Positions 35,235 through 44,304 are shown, counted from the first letter of the stretch. The stretch is DNA of 64,000 nt from Gaoshiqia sp050178015 (GCA_050178015.1 JBFXGM010000005.1:117469-181468); one strand, 5' to 3'. Made by a program: numbers and translations. Notes: generated by a model not told the origin, from the sequence alone.

Positions 35235-35264
35235 AAAGCTGCCTTTTAGCCGGGGCAGCTTTTT
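35235..35264 (+). terminator. Terminator between the two glutamate dehydrogenase genes
   Basis: AAAGCTGCC (35235-35243) pairs with GGCAGCTTT (35254-35262), then a further two Ts. It separates the tandem copies into independent transcription units. Confidence 0.85.
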
Positions 35265-35392
35265 GATTTAGTCACGCTGCTTTTAAACATTCGGCCATAT
35301 CGGAAAGTTGTCATAAAATCAGTTTTTAATACTCAATTCATTTTTTCCTTTGTCGGAAGAATGAACATTCATTTTGAATCAAAAAGAGCAAG

Positions 35393-36727
35393 ATGAGAAC
35401 AGACATCAATGAATTTATGGAGGCTTTAAAGGCCAGGACACCCGGTGAACAGGAGTTTCATCAGGCTGTACATGAGGTGGTCGAATCCATCTGGGATGTT
35501 TACCTGAAAAATCCAAGATATCAAAAAGCCAGGATCCTTGAGCGGATGGTTGAACCCGAACGTGTGATCATGTTCCGGGTGCCCTGGATTGATGATCAGG
35601 GAGAAGTGCGGATCAACCGGGGCTACCGGGTTGAGTTTAACTCGGCACTTGGACCGTATAAAGGAGGGCTTCGTTTTCACCCCACGGTAACGTTATCTAT
35701 ATTGAAGTTTTTGGGATTCGAACAAACATTCAAGAATAGTCTGACCACTTTGCCCATGGGAGGCGGAAAAGGTGGGTCTGATTTCAGTCCGAAAGGAAAA
35801 TCGGATAATGAAATAATGCGTTTTTGTCAGAGTTTCATGACAGAACTACAGCGCCACATTGGTCCTGATACAGATGTTCCTGCCGGCGATATTGGAGTAG
35901 GTGGCCGGGAAATTGGCTATTTGTTTGGTCAATACAAACGAATCCGCAATGAGTTTACCGGAGTGCTCACCGGAAAAGGCCTGGCATGGGGGGGCAGCCT
36001 GATCCGTCCTGAAGCAACCGGCTTTGGGGCAGTTTATTTCGTCAGCTATATGCTTGAACGTTTGGGCAAAGAAATAGCCGGGCATACGTTTGCCGTTTCC
36101 GGCTTTGGGAATGTGGCCTGGGGGGCTATCGCCAAGATTAACGAGTTGGGCGGGAAGGTGGTTACCATTTCCGGGCCCGACGGTTATGTTTATGATCCGG
36201 CTGGCATAAAAGATGAAAAAGTGGATTACTTGCTCGAATTAAGGGCTACCAACAATGATGTGGTGGAACCGTATGCGGCTGAATTTGGGGCCGAATTTCA
36301 TCCGGGGGAAAAGCCTTGGGGGCAAAAAGTGGATATCGCCATACCCTGTGCTACGCAGAATGAAGTTGACATTGACGATGCCAAAATGCTGGTGGCCAAT
36401 GGTTGCTTCTTGTTGGCGGAGGCCTCGAATATGGGCTGCAGAGCTGAGGCTGTTGATTATCTGGTTAACCATTTGAATTACGCACCGGGTAAGGCGGTCA
36501 ATGCAGGGGGAGTGGCGGTTTCGGGACTGGAAATGACTCAAAACAGCCAGCGATTGAACTGGACCCGCGAAGAGGTGGATGCCCGTTTGCATTTGATCAT
36601 GCGCGAGATTCATGAAACTTGTGTTCTTTATGGCAATAACGGACAGCGCATCAATTATGTGAAAGGAGCCAATGTTGGCGGTTTTGTTAAGGTTGCCAAT
36701 GCCATGTTGGCACAGGGAGTGGTGTAA
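35393..36727 (+). CDS. gdhA: Glutamate dehydrogenase, second tandem copy
   Basis: 444-residue paralogue of the preceding gene, with the same substrate motifs (GPYKGGLRFHPTVT, LPMGGGKGGSDFSPK, PAGDIGVGGREIGY). The coenzyme region differs: AVSGFGNVAWGAIAKI and VVTISGPDGYVYDPAG, which is the Bacteroides/Porphyromonas type known to use NAD or both cofactors. A box TTCCTTTG (35345-35352), one mismatch from TAnnTTTG, lies 41 bp upstream. This copy may serve glutamate breakdown while its neighbour assimilates ammonium; that split is inference. Confidence 0.95.
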   Translation: MRTDINEFMEALKARTPGEQEFHQAVHEVVESIWDVYLKNPRYQKARILERMVEPERVIMFRVPWIDDQGEVRINRGYRVEFNSALGPYKGGLRFHPTVTLSILKFLGFEQTFKNSLTTLPMGGGKGGSDFSPKGKSDNEIMRFCQSFMTELQRHIGPDTDVPAGDIGVGGREIGYLFGQYKRIRNEFTGVLTGKGLAWGGSLIRPEATGFGAVYFVSYMLERLGKEIAGHTFAVSGFGNVAWGAIAKINELGGKVVTISGPDGYVYDPAGIKDEKVDYLLELRATNNDVVEPYAAEFGAEFHPGEKPWGQKVDIAIPCATQNEVDIDDAKMLVANGCFLLAEASNMGCRAEAVDYLVNHLNYAPGKAVNAGGVAVSGLEMTQNSQRLNWTREEVDARLHLIMREIHETCVLYGNNGQRINYVKGANVGGFVKVANAMLAQGVV

Positions 36728-36745
36728 TTTTTTATATTTTTTGTG

Positions 36746-36784
36746 AAGGCCGGAGAGGAAAAGCAGATGTCCTTTCCGGCCTTT
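36746..36784 (+). terminator. Terminator after the second glutamate dehydrogenase gene
   Basis: AAGGCCGGA (36746-36754) pairs with TCCGGCCTT (36775-36783); a short inner GGA/TCC pairing extends the stem. The T-run after it is short. Confidence 0.7.
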
Positions 36785-36864
36785 GGTTTGAATTATCAAT
36801 TAGATAATATTTAAAAAAGGGTGATCTGACAGAGAAGTATTTTCTTTGCAGGAAATTTCTTTCT

Positions 36865-37629
36865 ATGTTGATTGATACGCATTCCCATATTTATTCGGAG
36901 GAGTTTACGGAGGATTTGGATGAAGTGGTGCAGCGCGCCTTTGAGAACGGTGTCCGGAAGATTCTCCTTCCCAATATTGATAGTTCGTCGGTGAAAAAGA
37001 TGCTTGACCTGACAGACCAATATCCGCAAATTTGCTATCCGCTGATGGGTTTGCACCCTACCTCGGTGAATGAGGACTACGAGGAAGAACTGGAGTTAAT
37101 TGAATTTTGGCTGAAAAAACGAAAATTTTACGGGATTGGCGAAATCGGGATCGATTTGTACTGGGATAAAACCTTTATTCACGAACAAACAGAAGCCTTC
37201 CGCAAACAGCTGCAACTGGCCAAAAAGTACCGGTTGCCTGTGGTGGTGCATGTACGCGATTCGTTTCAGGAAGTTTTCGCGGTGCTGGAATCCGAAGCAG
37301 GTGAAGGCCTGGCCGGTGTTTTCCATAGTTTTACCGGTACCGATGAACAGGCCCGGCAAGTGGTTGGATTAGGTTTTAAATTGGGAATAAACGGGATCGT
37401 CACCTTTAAAAACAGCGGATTGGATCAAGTGGTCGCCAATATTGACCCTTCTCATATTTTATTGGAAACGGATGCCCCATATTTGACCCCTGTTCCGTTC
37501 CGGGGAAAACGTAATGAAAGTTCGTACCTGATTTATGTAGCCCGGAAAATTGCCGAAATCTATCAGCTTCCGGTTGCCGAGCTTGCCCGGATAACGACTG
37601 AAAATGCTGAGAAACTATTCGGCATTTAG
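36865..37629 (+). CDS. TatD-family metal-dependent hydrolase
   Basis: TIM-barrel DNase/hydrolase of 254 residues. Metal ligands are all visible: DTHSHIYS (HxH), GEIGIDLYWD (Glu), VVHVRDSF (His), FHSFTGT (His) and LLETDAPYLTP (Asp). Family members have 3'-5' exonuclease and quality-control DNase roles; the precise role here is unknown. The stop is 14 bp before the asparaginase -7 box. Confidence 0.93.
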   Translation: MLIDTHSHIYSEEFTEDLDEVVQRAFENGVRKILLPNIDSSSVKKMLDLTDQYPQICYPLMGLHPTSVNEDYEEELELIEFWLKKRKFYGIGEIGIDLYWDKTFIHEQTEAFRKQLQLAKKYRLPVVVHVRDSFQEVFAVLESEAGEGLAGVFHSFTGTDEQARQVVGLGFKLGINGIVTFKNSGLDQVVANIDPSHILLETDAPYLTPVPFRGKRNESSYLIYVARKIAEIYQLPVAELARITTENAEKLFGI

Positions 37630-37642
37630 GAACAAATTAAAT

Positions 37643-37650
37643 TACCTTTG
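37643..37650 (+). promoter_or_regulatory. -7 box of the asparaginase gene
   Basis: TACCTTTG, perfect TAnnTTTG match, 22 bp before the ATG at 37673. Confidence 0.6.
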
Positions 37651-37672
37651 CTCCGTTTGTTTAATTTATTGT

Positions 37673-38707
37673 ATGGATCTTCAAAAACGATCGATCTTAC
37701 TCATTTATACCGGGGGGACCATTGGCATGGTTCAAAAATCAGGTACCGGAGCGTTGAGCCCGGTCCGGTTTGATCAGATATTGGATGAAGTGCCCGAGCT
37801 AAACCGGTTGGGCTACCACTTGGAATCCATTACCTTCAATCCGCCCATTGACTCTTCGGATATGACCCCCAAAATATGGGGGAAACTGGCCCGGACTATT
37901 CAGAATAATTACAGCAAGTTCGACGGTTTTGTGGTTTTGCACGGAACCGATACGATGGCCTACACGGCTTCGGCGCTCAGTTATATGCTCGAAAATCTGG
38001 ATAAACCGGTGGTGATGACCGGTTCGCAGCTACCAATCGGGATCCTTCGAACCGATGGTAAAGAGAACCTGATCACTTCAATTGAAATTGCGGCAGCGCA
38101 CGAAAACGGGCAGGCTATCGTCCCGGAGGTTTGCATTTACTTCGACAATAAATTGTCACGGGGAAACCGTACCAGTAAGCGTCATGCCGATCATTTCAGC
38201 GCATTCAGTTCCACCAATTACCCGCTGCTGGCTAAAGCGGGCGTGGATATAAAATATTACCACGAGAATATCTATCATCCCCAAAATAAAGGAATACTGA
38301 AGGTAAGGACCAATTTTGACGAGCATGTGGTTGTGCTGAAAATATTTCCCGGGATGAGTCAGGCCGTTTTCGAGCAGATCATTAATATTCCCGGATTGAA
38401 AGGAATTGTGCTTGAAACCTTCGGTTCTGGGAATGTGCCAACTTCTCCCTGGTTGATACGTCTGATAAAAAAGGCCATCAGGCAGCGGATTATCATCTTA
38501 AATGTTACCCAATGTGAAGGCGGGGCTGTAAAAATGGGTCATTACCAGGCGAGCCGCGAGCTCTTGAAAGCCGGCGTGGTAAGCGGAAAAGATATGACCA
38601 CCGAAGCCGCAGTGACCAAATTAATGTTCCTGCTTGGGCAAGGCTTGAGTGATGCTGACACAAAGTTACATTTGAATAAAAGCCTGAGCGGTGAAATAAG
38701 TGAGTAG
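37673..38707 (+). CDS. ansA: Type I (cytosolic) L-asparaginase
   Basis: Hydrolyses asparagine to aspartate and ammonia. 344 residues from ATG 37673 (MDLQKRSILLIYTGG). Contains TGGTIGM with the first catalytic Thr, VVLHGTDTMAYTASAL with the second Thr-Asp pair, and RTDGKENL with the catalytic Lys. No signal peptide, so a cytosolic housekeeping type. An in-frame start at 37604 overlaps tatD and precedes the -7 box; rejected. Confidence 0.93.
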   Translation: MDLQKRSILLIYTGGTIGMVQKSGTGALSPVRFDQILDEVPELNRLGYHLESITFNPPIDSSDMTPKIWGKLARTIQNNYSKFDGFVVLHGTDTMAYTASALSYMLENLDKPVVMTGSQLPIGILRTDGKENLITSIEIAAAHENGQAIVPEVCIYFDNKLSRGNRTSKRHADHFSAFSSTNYPLLAKAGVDIKYYHENIYHPQNKGILKVRTNFDEHVVVLKIFPGMSQAVFEQIINIPGLKGIVLETFGSGNVPTSPWLIRLIKKAIRQRIIILNVTQCEGGAVKMGHYQASRELLKAGVVSGKDMTTEAAVTKLMFLLGQGLSDADTKLHLNKSLSGEISE

Positions 38708-38768
38708 GAATTTTTTTTTCACAATTTTTTTGTATTTTGCGGCCTGAAAATGCGACGCCAAAAACAAA

Positions 38769-38856
38769 GGAGAGGTGCAGGAGTGGCTGAACTGGCACGC
38801 CTGGAAAGCGTGTGTACCTCAAAAGGGTACCGAGGGTTCGAATCCCTCTCTCTCCG
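38769..38856 (+). tRNA. tRNA-Ser (anticodon GGA)
   Basis: 88-nt tRNA. Acceptor stem GGAGAGG with TCTCTCC, discriminator G, CCA not encoded. The anticodon arm CACGC-CTGGAAA-GCGTG gives anticodon GGA, reading UCC/UCU serine codons. A long variable arm (GTACCTC..GGGTAC region) and T-loop TTCGAAT are as expected for tRNA-Ser. A TATTTTG element at 38733-38739 upstream resembles the -7 box. Confidence 0.96.
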
Positions 38857-39004
38857 CAAAAAACGGTCGGTTAAGTTCATTAACAAACCTTGAAAGAAAA
38901 TGTTTTGAAAATGATCGGGAACCAAATTCCTAATCATCAGTAAGAATAAAAAACAAATAGTATAGAATTAAATTAAGGAGATTTACTAATTAAAATTAAA
39001 ACCA

Positions 39005-39826
39005 ATGATGAAAAAACTATTTGCGTTTATAGCAGTTCTTGGGATGCTTTATTTGGGAGCATCGAACAATGCCGTCGCTCAGGATCAAACTGAAGAGGCA
39101 ACTACAGAAGTAGCAGCTCAGCAAGCTGCGCCTGCTGTTGACATGACCGCCGATGCTGAAGAAGCAGCCGCTGCTGCCTCTGAAGAAGGCAAATCGCTGC
39201 ACAGCCAGTTAAAACAAAAATTTATTGAAGGTGGTGCCGGTTTCATGTCAACTGTATTGATCTGTTTGATTTTAGGTCTTGCCATGGCATTGGAACGGGT
39301 TATTTACCTGAACCTTTCTACCAGCAACAACAAAAAATTATTGGTGAAAGTTGAAGAAGCCCTTGCCAGCGGTGGTATCGAAGCAGCTAAAGAAGTTTGC
39401 CGTAACACACGTGGTCCGGTTGCCAGCATCTTTTATCAAGGCCTTGACCGTTCGGATGAAGGTATTGATGTTGTTGAAAAAACCGTTGTAGCTTACGGAG
39501 GTGTTCAAGCCGGTTTGTTGGAAAAAGGTTTGAGCTGGTTGGCTTTGTTTATTGCCTTGGCTCCTATGCTTGGGTTCATGGGTACTGTAATTGGTATGAT
39601 TGCAGCTTTCGACGCCATTGAAGTTGCCGGTGACATTAGCCCGTCATTGGTTGCCGGTGGTATTAAAGTGGCCTTGATTACTACCGTATCTGGTCTTGTT
39701 GTTGCGATCATCCTTCAAATTTTCTACAACTACTGTGTAGCCAAAATTGACGCTATCGTTAACAGCATGGAAGATGCTTCTATTTCATTGATCGACCTTT
39801 TAGTAAAACACAATCTTAAAAAATAA
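39005..39826 (+). CDS. exbB: ExbB/TolQ/MotA-family proton channel protein
   Basis: 273-residue inner-membrane protein of the TonB energising complex. Signal-anchor-like N-terminus, then a Glu/Ala-rich ~50-residue region, TM at about 80-100, and two TM helices near 175-200 and 215-245 with the conserved FMGTVIGMIAAFDAIE and GGIKVALITTVSGLVVAI. ATG 39008 is an alternative start. First gene of a four-gene operon with two exbD copies; it could power the SusCD transporter found earlier in the window. Confidence 0.93.
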   Translation: MMKKLFAFIAVLGMLYLGASNNAVAQDQTEEATTEVAAQQAAPAVDMTADAEEAAAAASEEGKSLHSQLKQKFIEGGAGFMSTVLICLILGLAMALERVIYLNLSTSNNKKLLVKVEEALASGGIEAAKEVCRNTRGPVASIFYQGLDRSDEGIDVVEKTVVAYGGVQAGLLEKGLSWLALFIALAPMLGFMGTVIGMIAAFDAIEVAGDISPSLVAGGIKVALITTVSGLVVAIILQIFYNYCVAKIDAIVNSMEDASISLIDLLVKHNLKK

Positions 39827-39833
39827 TTGACTT

Positions 39834-40289
39834 ATGAAGCTTGAAAAAGTATTAAACATTTTGATGTGGGTACTTTTGGCAGTTTCAGCATTTCTGATTG
39901 TGTCTTTAACGATGAATCTCAGTGATAATGAAGCTGATCCAACTATGGGTGCCTGGATCAATACAAATCTTACCTGGTCGTATATTCTACTGGGTGCCAG
40001 TGCAGTTGTTGCTTTGGTGTTTGCCGTGTTGCATACTGCTACTGATAAAGATGCTGCCAAAAAAGGTTTAATTGCATTGGTTTTTGCCGGCGTTGTTCTG
40101 GCCATATCTTATGCTTTTGCCTCCGATGTCATTCCTCAATTTCATGGTGTTGACAAGTTTGTTGCCGACGGAAGTTTGACCCATTCTGTTTCAAAATGGA
40201 TTGGAACAACACTGTATGCAACTTATATTTTGCTTTTCCTGTCAATCATTGCAATTGCGGTTTCATCGGTATATCGTATTTTTAAATAA
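39834..40289 (+). CDS. Four-TM membrane protein of the exbBD operon, function unknown
   Basis: 151 residues with four predicted TM helices (about 5-27, 48-66, 76-95 and 127-148) and a conserved-looking ATDKDAAKKG loop. I do not recognise a named family. It lies 7 bp after exbB and 36 bp before exbD, and this placement suggests a role in the ExbBD complex or its assembly. Confidence 0.8.
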   Translation: MKLEKVLNILMWVLLAVSAFLIVSLTMNLSDNEADPTMGAWINTNLTWSYILLGASAVVALVFAVLHTATDKDAAKKGLIALVFAGVVLAISYAFASDVIPQFHGVDKFVADGSLTHSVSKWIGTTLYATYILLFLSIIAIAVSSVYRIFK

Positions 40290-40325
40290 TTCAACGTGGT
40301 TTGTAACACAGGAAAAAATTAAATT

Positions 40326-40904
40326 ATGGCTAGAAAAATTCCCGAAATACCTGCAGCATCTTTGGCTGACATAGCCTTTATGTTGCTGATCTTTTTCCTG
40401 GTAACCACCACGATGGATGTGGACAGCGGTCTCGAACGCAGACTTCCCCCTATGCCACCAGAAGAACAAATAGATGATGATACGCCTCCAATTAAGGAGC
40501 GTAACGTTTTCGTGGTTTTGGTGAATGCCCAGAACCAATTATTGGTCGAGGGTGAATGGATGCGCGTTGAGGAGCTTCGTGAGAAAGCCAAAGAATTTAT
40601 GGCTAACCCGTATGATGATGAAAGACTGCCCGAAAAGACCCCGAAAGAGGTTCCTTATTTCGGACAAGTTGGAATTACCAAAGGGGTAATCTCTCTACGG
40701 AACGATGTTGGAACCCAATACGGAACTTACATTGCTGTTCAAAACGAGTTGGTTGGTGCCATCAATGATTTACGTGTAGAACTTGCCAAGCAAAAGTTTG
40801 GTAAATCTTATGACAAGCTTGACAAGGATCAACAAGACGCGATAAAGGAAATTTATCCTTCAAGGATTTCTGAAGCTGAACCTAAAAAAGTGGGAGGAAA
40901 GTAG
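40326..40904 (+). CDS. exbD: ExbD-family biopolymer transport protein, copy 1
   Basis: 192 residues. The single TM helix begins right after SLADIAFMLLIFFLV, whose Asp is the proton-relaying residue of ExbD. The periplasmic part is longer than usual, with a charged C-terminal extension ending SRISEAEPKKVGGK. One base separates it from the second exbD. Confidence 0.9.
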   Translation: MARKIPEIPAASLADIAFMLLIFFLVTTTMDVDSGLERRLPPMPPEEQIDDDTPPIKERNVFVVLVNAQNQLLVEGEWMRVEELREKAKEFMANPYDDERLPEKTPKEVPYFGQVGITKGVISLRNDVGTQYGTYIAVQNELVGAINDLRVELAKQKFGKSYDKLDKDQQDAIKEIYPSRISEAEPKKVGGK

Positions 40905-40905
40905 T

Positions 40906-41379
40906 ATGTCAAAGTTTAGAAAAAGCGACTCTAAAGAATTACCACCGATTTCGACAGCATCATTGCCTGATATCGTGTTTATGTTGCTCTTCTTCTTCAT
41001 GGTAAGTACAACGATGAGGGAAGTTACTTTGAAAGTAAAAGTAACGGTACCTGAAGCCACTGAACTTTCCAAATTGGAGAAAAAATCATTGGTAAGCTAT
41101 ATTTATGTGGGAACCCCGCATAAACAATTCCAAAACGTGTTTGGTTCTGAGCCTCGAATTCAGTTGAATGACCAGTTTGCTAATACAACGGATATTCTCG
41201 ATTATATTACAGCTGAGCGTGAAGCAAGAGATGAGGCTGAGGTGCCTTTCATGATTACTTCCCTGAAAGTTGATGAATATACCAAAATGGGTATCGTAAC
41301 CGATATCAAGCAGGAACTGCGTAAAGCTTCGGCCCTGCACATTAACTACTCTTCGAGGAAGAAAGCTACTGAAGAATAA
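40906..41379 (+). CDS. exbD: ExbD-family biopolymer transport protein, copy 2
   Basis: 157 residues, with TM motif SLPDIVFMLLFFFMVSTT carrying the conserved Asp, then a periplasmic domain ending SALHINYSSRKKATEE. Two non-identical ExbD proteins with one ExbB is a common Bacteroidota arrangement. A strong terminator follows. No tonB gene is in the operon. Confidence 0.9.
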   Translation: MSKFRKSDSKELPPISTASLPDIVFMLLFFFMVSTTMREVTLKVKVTVPEATELSKLEKKSLVSYIYVGTPHKQFQNVFGSEPRIQLNDQFANTTDILDYITAEREARDEAEVPFMITSLKVDEYTKMGIVTDIKQELRKASALHINYSSRKKATEE

Positions 41380-41400
41380 TCTGAGGTAATAATAATTAAA

Positions 41401-41428
41401 AAAGGGAAACTGGTTGGTTTCCCTTTTT
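41401..41428 (+). terminator. Terminator of the exbBD operon
   Basis: Perfect 10-bp stem AAAGGGAAAC (41401-41410) / GTTTCCCTTT (41417-41426) followed by Ts. Confidence 0.88.
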
Positions 41429-41445
41429 CATTTAAACCAATTGCT

Positions 41446-41784
41446 ATGGCAACTTTATTATTTGAGCAAACACCGTATGAAAAAGTACGGGAAGGGCTGG
41501 AACGGAAGATTATTCACACCAATAACTTAATGACTGTTTTGATTGACTTTTCTGATGGTCCCTGGAGTGAACCGGAGCCACCACACAGTCATCCGCACGA
41601 ACAGACTTCGTATGTCGCTTCAGGTGAAATCATCTTTTTTTGTGAAGGCGAGGATCCTGTTCGGTTGAAAGCTGGCGACATGTTTGCGGTTGCTTCCGGG
41701 AAGAAGCACACCATTCAGTTATTGTCGGAGAAGGCCCGGCTTGTGGATAGTTTTAATCCAATTCGCGAAGATTTTTTGAAGTAG
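41446..41784 (+). CDS. Small cupin-domain protein
   Basis: 112-residue single-domain cupin. Metal-binding motif HSHPHEQTSYV (HxH then Glu) and the second histidine in GKKHTIQL are visible. Could be an isomerase, dioxygenase or sensor; no substrate can be assigned. It starts only 18 bp after the exbD terminator and ends just before a bidirectional terminator. Confidence 0.85.
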   Translation: MATLLFEQTPYEKVREGLERKIIHTNNLMTVLIDFSDGPWSEPEPPHSHPHEQTSYVASGEIIFFCEGEDPVRLKAGDMFAVASGKKHTIQLLSEKARLVDSFNPIREDFLK

Positions 41785-41791
41785 GGTATTA

Positions 41792-41821
41792 AAAAAAGGG
41801 AGCTTTACAGTTCCCTTTTTT
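41792..41821. terminator. Bidirectional terminator between cupin and aspS genes
   Basis: A-run then GGGA (41798-41801) paired with TCCC (41812-41815 region) then T-run. The A/T symmetry allows termination of both converging transcripts. Confidence 0.8.
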
Positions 41822-41840
41822 ATGCGATATGTTTGCGATC

Positions 41841-43595
41841 TCAACGATCGTTTAAATCCAGTTTAATACGAAGTTCTTTCAGCTGGGCCCCGGCTACCGG
41901 CGAAGGAGCATCGTTCATCACATCGCGGCCGGAGTTGTTTTTAGGGAAGGCGATCGTATCGCGGATACTGTCCAGCCCGGCGAACATAGATACCAGACGG
42001 TCGAAACCAAAAGCAATGCCAGCGTGGGGCGGTGCGCCGTATTTAAAGGCGCTCATCAAAAAGCCAAATTGGGCCTGTGCTTCTTCTTTGGTGAATCCCA
42101 GCAAATCGAACATTTTGGATTGCAGTTCTGAATTGAAAATACGCACAGAACCTCCGCCGATTTCAACACCATTGATCACTAAATCGTAGGCATTGGCACG
42201 CACTTGGCGCGGGTTGGTATCCAGAAGCGGGATATCCTCTGGTTTCGGCGAAGTAAACGGATGATGCATCGCAAAATAGCGTTGCTCTTCTGAGTCCCAC
42301 TCCAGCAAGGGGAAATCTACCACCCAAAGCGGGTTGAAGATATTTTTGTCGCGTAGCCCGAGTCGGTTACCCATTTCCAGACGGAGTTCGCCAAGCGCAT
42401 TCAGCGTGTGTGATTTATCGCCCGAAAGTATCAGGATCAAATCTCCTTTTTCGGCGCCAAATGCATTTCCCCAAGTTTTTAAGTCATCCTCTGTGTAAAA
42501 TTTGTCAACGGATGACTTTACCGTTCCATCTGTATTGAATTTTGCATATACCAGGCCTTTTGCCCCAATTTGAGGGCGCTTCACCCAGTTGGTCAGCTCA
42601 TCCAACTGTTTGCGGGTATATTCGCTGCACCCTTTAGCGCAAATTCCGCCAATAAATTCAGCATCGTCAAATACTTTGAAATCTTTCCCTTTTGCCAATT
42701 CGGTGAGATTTTTAATTTTCATCTCAAAGCGGGTATCCGGTTTGTCCGAACCATAATCTTCCATGGCTTCGCGGTAGGGCATACGCGGGAAGTCGCCGAC
42801 TTCAATATTTTTTATCGTTTTGAAGAGGTGTTTTGTCAGGCCTTCGAAAGTGGCGAGCACATCGTCTTGTTCTACGAATGACATTTCGCAGTCGATCTGG
42901 GTAAATTCAGGTTGGCGGTCAGCACGCAGGTCCTCGTCGCGGAAGCACTTCACGATTTGGTAGTAGCGGTCGAAGCCGGCAACCATAAGCAGCTGCTTGA
43001 AAATTTGCGGCGACTGCGGCAGCGCGTAAAATTCGCCCGGATTCAGGCGAGAAGGAACAATAAAGTCGCGGGCGCCTTCCGGGGTCGATTTCATCAGGAC
43101 TGGAGTCTCTGTTTCAATGAATTCTCTGTCGTTAAGGTACGAACGCACTTCGTGTGCTATTTTTGATCGCAACACCAAGGTATCGCGCACCGGGTTTCTG
43201 CGAAGGTCGAGGTAGCGGTATTTCATCCGGATATCGTCGCCACCGTCGCTTTCATCCTCAATGGTAAACGGCGGAATGGCCGAAGGACTAAGCACCGTCA
43301 GCTTTTTTACATCGATTTCAATCTCCCCGGTTGGTATATTTTTGTTTTTGCTGCTGCGTTCGCGTACCAACCCGTTAACCTGAATGACGTACTCGCGTCC
43401 CAGTTTTTTAAGGTTCGCTTTGATTTCAGCCGGGCTGTTTTCATCAAAAACCAATTGGGTTATTCCGTAACGGTCTCGCAAATCAATAAATGTCATCCCA
43501 CCCAATTCGCGTTTGCGTTGTACCCAACCGGCGAGGGTTGTTTCGGTTCCTTGCTGCTCAAGGCGTAGTTCACCACAGGTGTGCGTTCTGTACAT
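41841..43595 (-). CDS. aspS: Aspartyl-tRNA synthetase
   Basis: Class II synthetase of 584 residues, the long bacterial type with a GAD insertion. N-terminal OB-fold anticodon domain (YRTHTCGELRLEQQGTETTL, LAGWVQRKRELGG), motif 2 with KCFRDEDLRADRQPEFTQID, and motif 3 GFDRLVSMFAGLDSIRD. Divergent from tadA with a -7 box 26 bp upstream. Confidence 0.97.
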   Translation of the reverse strand: MYRTHTCGELRLEQQGTETTLAGWVQRKRELGGMTFIDLRDRYGITQLVFDENSPAEIKANLKKLGREYVIQVNGLVRERSSKNKNIPTGEIEIDVKKLTVLSPSAIPPFTIEDESDGGDDIRMKYRYLDLRRNPVRDTLVLRSKIAHEVRSYLNDREFIETETPVLMKSTPEGARDFIVPSRLNPGEFYALPQSPQIFKQLLMVAGFDRYYQIVKCFRDEDLRADRQPEFTQIDCEMSFVEQDDVLATFEGLTKHLFKTIKNIEVGDFPRMPYREAMEDYGSDKPDTRFEMKIKNLTELAKGKDFKVFDDAEFIGGICAKGCSEYTRKQLDELTNWVKRPQIGAKGLVYAKFNTDGTVKSSVDKFYTEDDLKTWGNAFGAEKGDLILILSGDKSHTLNALGELRLEMGNRLGLRDKNIFNPLWVVDFPLLEWDSEEQRYFAMHHPFTSPKPEDIPLLDTNPRQVRANAYDLVINGVEIGGGSVRIFNSELQSKMFDLLGFTKEEAQAQFGFLMSAFKYGAPPHAGIAFGFDRLVSMFAGLDSIRDTIAFPKNNSGRDVMNDAPSPVAGAQLKELRIKLDLNDR

Positions 43596-43621
43596 AGTTG
43601 CTGTTTCTTTTTGTTCGGCAG

Positions 43622-43629
43622 CAAAAATA
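43622..43629 (-). promoter_or_regulatory. -7 box of aspS
   Basis: Minus-strand TATTTTTG, perfect TAnnTTTG match, ending 26 bp before the ATG at 43595. Only 24 bp separate it from the divergent tadA box. Confidence 0.6.
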
Positions 43630-43653
43630 AGTAGATTTTAGCAATTAAAATTG

Positions 43654-43661
43654 TAGGTTTG
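43654..43661 (+). promoter_or_regulatory. -7 box of tadA
   Basis: TAGGTTTG, perfect TAnnTTTG match, 26 bp before the ATG at 43688. The divergent aspS and tadA promoters must overlap at their -33 regions, so they may compete for RNA polymerase. Confidence 0.55.
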
Positions 43662-43687
43662 CCATTAATATTGAATTGATTTGAGTG

Positions 43688-44128
43688 ATGGAGCCGTTTG
43701 ATGATGTTTACTTTATGAAAAGGGCATTTCAGGAAGCCCGGCTGGCATACGACCAGGGTGAAGTTCCGGTGGGAGCGGTGGTTGTTGCCAATAACCGCAT
43801 CATTGCCCGGGCCCATAACCTCACCGAAACACTTACTGATGTAACCGCCCATGCCGAGATGCAGGCCATAACGGCTGCTGCCAACCTGATGGGCGGGAAA
43901 TACCTGAATGAATGTACCTTGTACGTTACCCTGGAACCTTGTGTGATGTGCGCCGGAGCTTTGGGCTGGGCGCAGCTCGGGCGGCTTGTGTACGGCGCTA
44001 CCGATGAAAAACGCGGCTTTTCCAAATTTGCGCCCAAGGCCTTGCACCCTAAAACAGAAGTTACCGGTGGGGTAATGGCAGAGGATTGTGCCGACCTAAT
44101 GACTGCCTTCTTTCAGGAAAGAAGATAA
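43688..44128 (+). CDS. tadA: tRNA-specific adenosine deaminase
   Basis: Deaminates A34 to inosine in tRNA-Arg. 146 residues from ATG 43688; a GTG one codon earlier is less likely. Zn and proton-shuttle motif HAEMQAI and cysteine ligands in LEPCVMCAGALGW are present, with GATDEKRGF in the tRNA-binding part. Could also be a guanine-type deaminase, but length and motifs favour TadA. Confidence 0.9.
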   Translation: MEPFDDVYFMKRAFQEARLAYDQGEVPVGAVVVANNRIIARAHNLTETLTDVTAHAEMQAITAAANLMGGKYLNECTLYVTLEPCVMCAGALGWAQLGRLVYGATDEKRGFSKFAPKALHPKTEVTGGVMAEDCADLMTAFFQERR

Positions 44129-44249
44129 TTACCGGGTAACGTTGTTTTTGTCGATCCGCCCAATTCCCAAACGTGTATAGATTTAAAAAGGATTTCAGCA
44201 TTAAATGGAGCTTTTACTGTAAACGTTTTCATAAAATTGAAAAGTTGAT

Positions 44250-44257
44250 TAGTTTTG
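44250..44257 (+). promoter_or_regulatory. -7 box of the GH28 gene
   Basis: TAGTTTTG, perfect TAnnTTTG match, 47 bp before the ATG. A TGTAAAC heptamer (44219-44225), as in the susC region repeats, lies 24 bp upstream of it, which may be chance. Confidence 0.5.
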
Positions 44258-44304
44258 TGTGAAGTCATCATAAATTATTGAAACGAATCTCAACCTAATG
44301 AATT

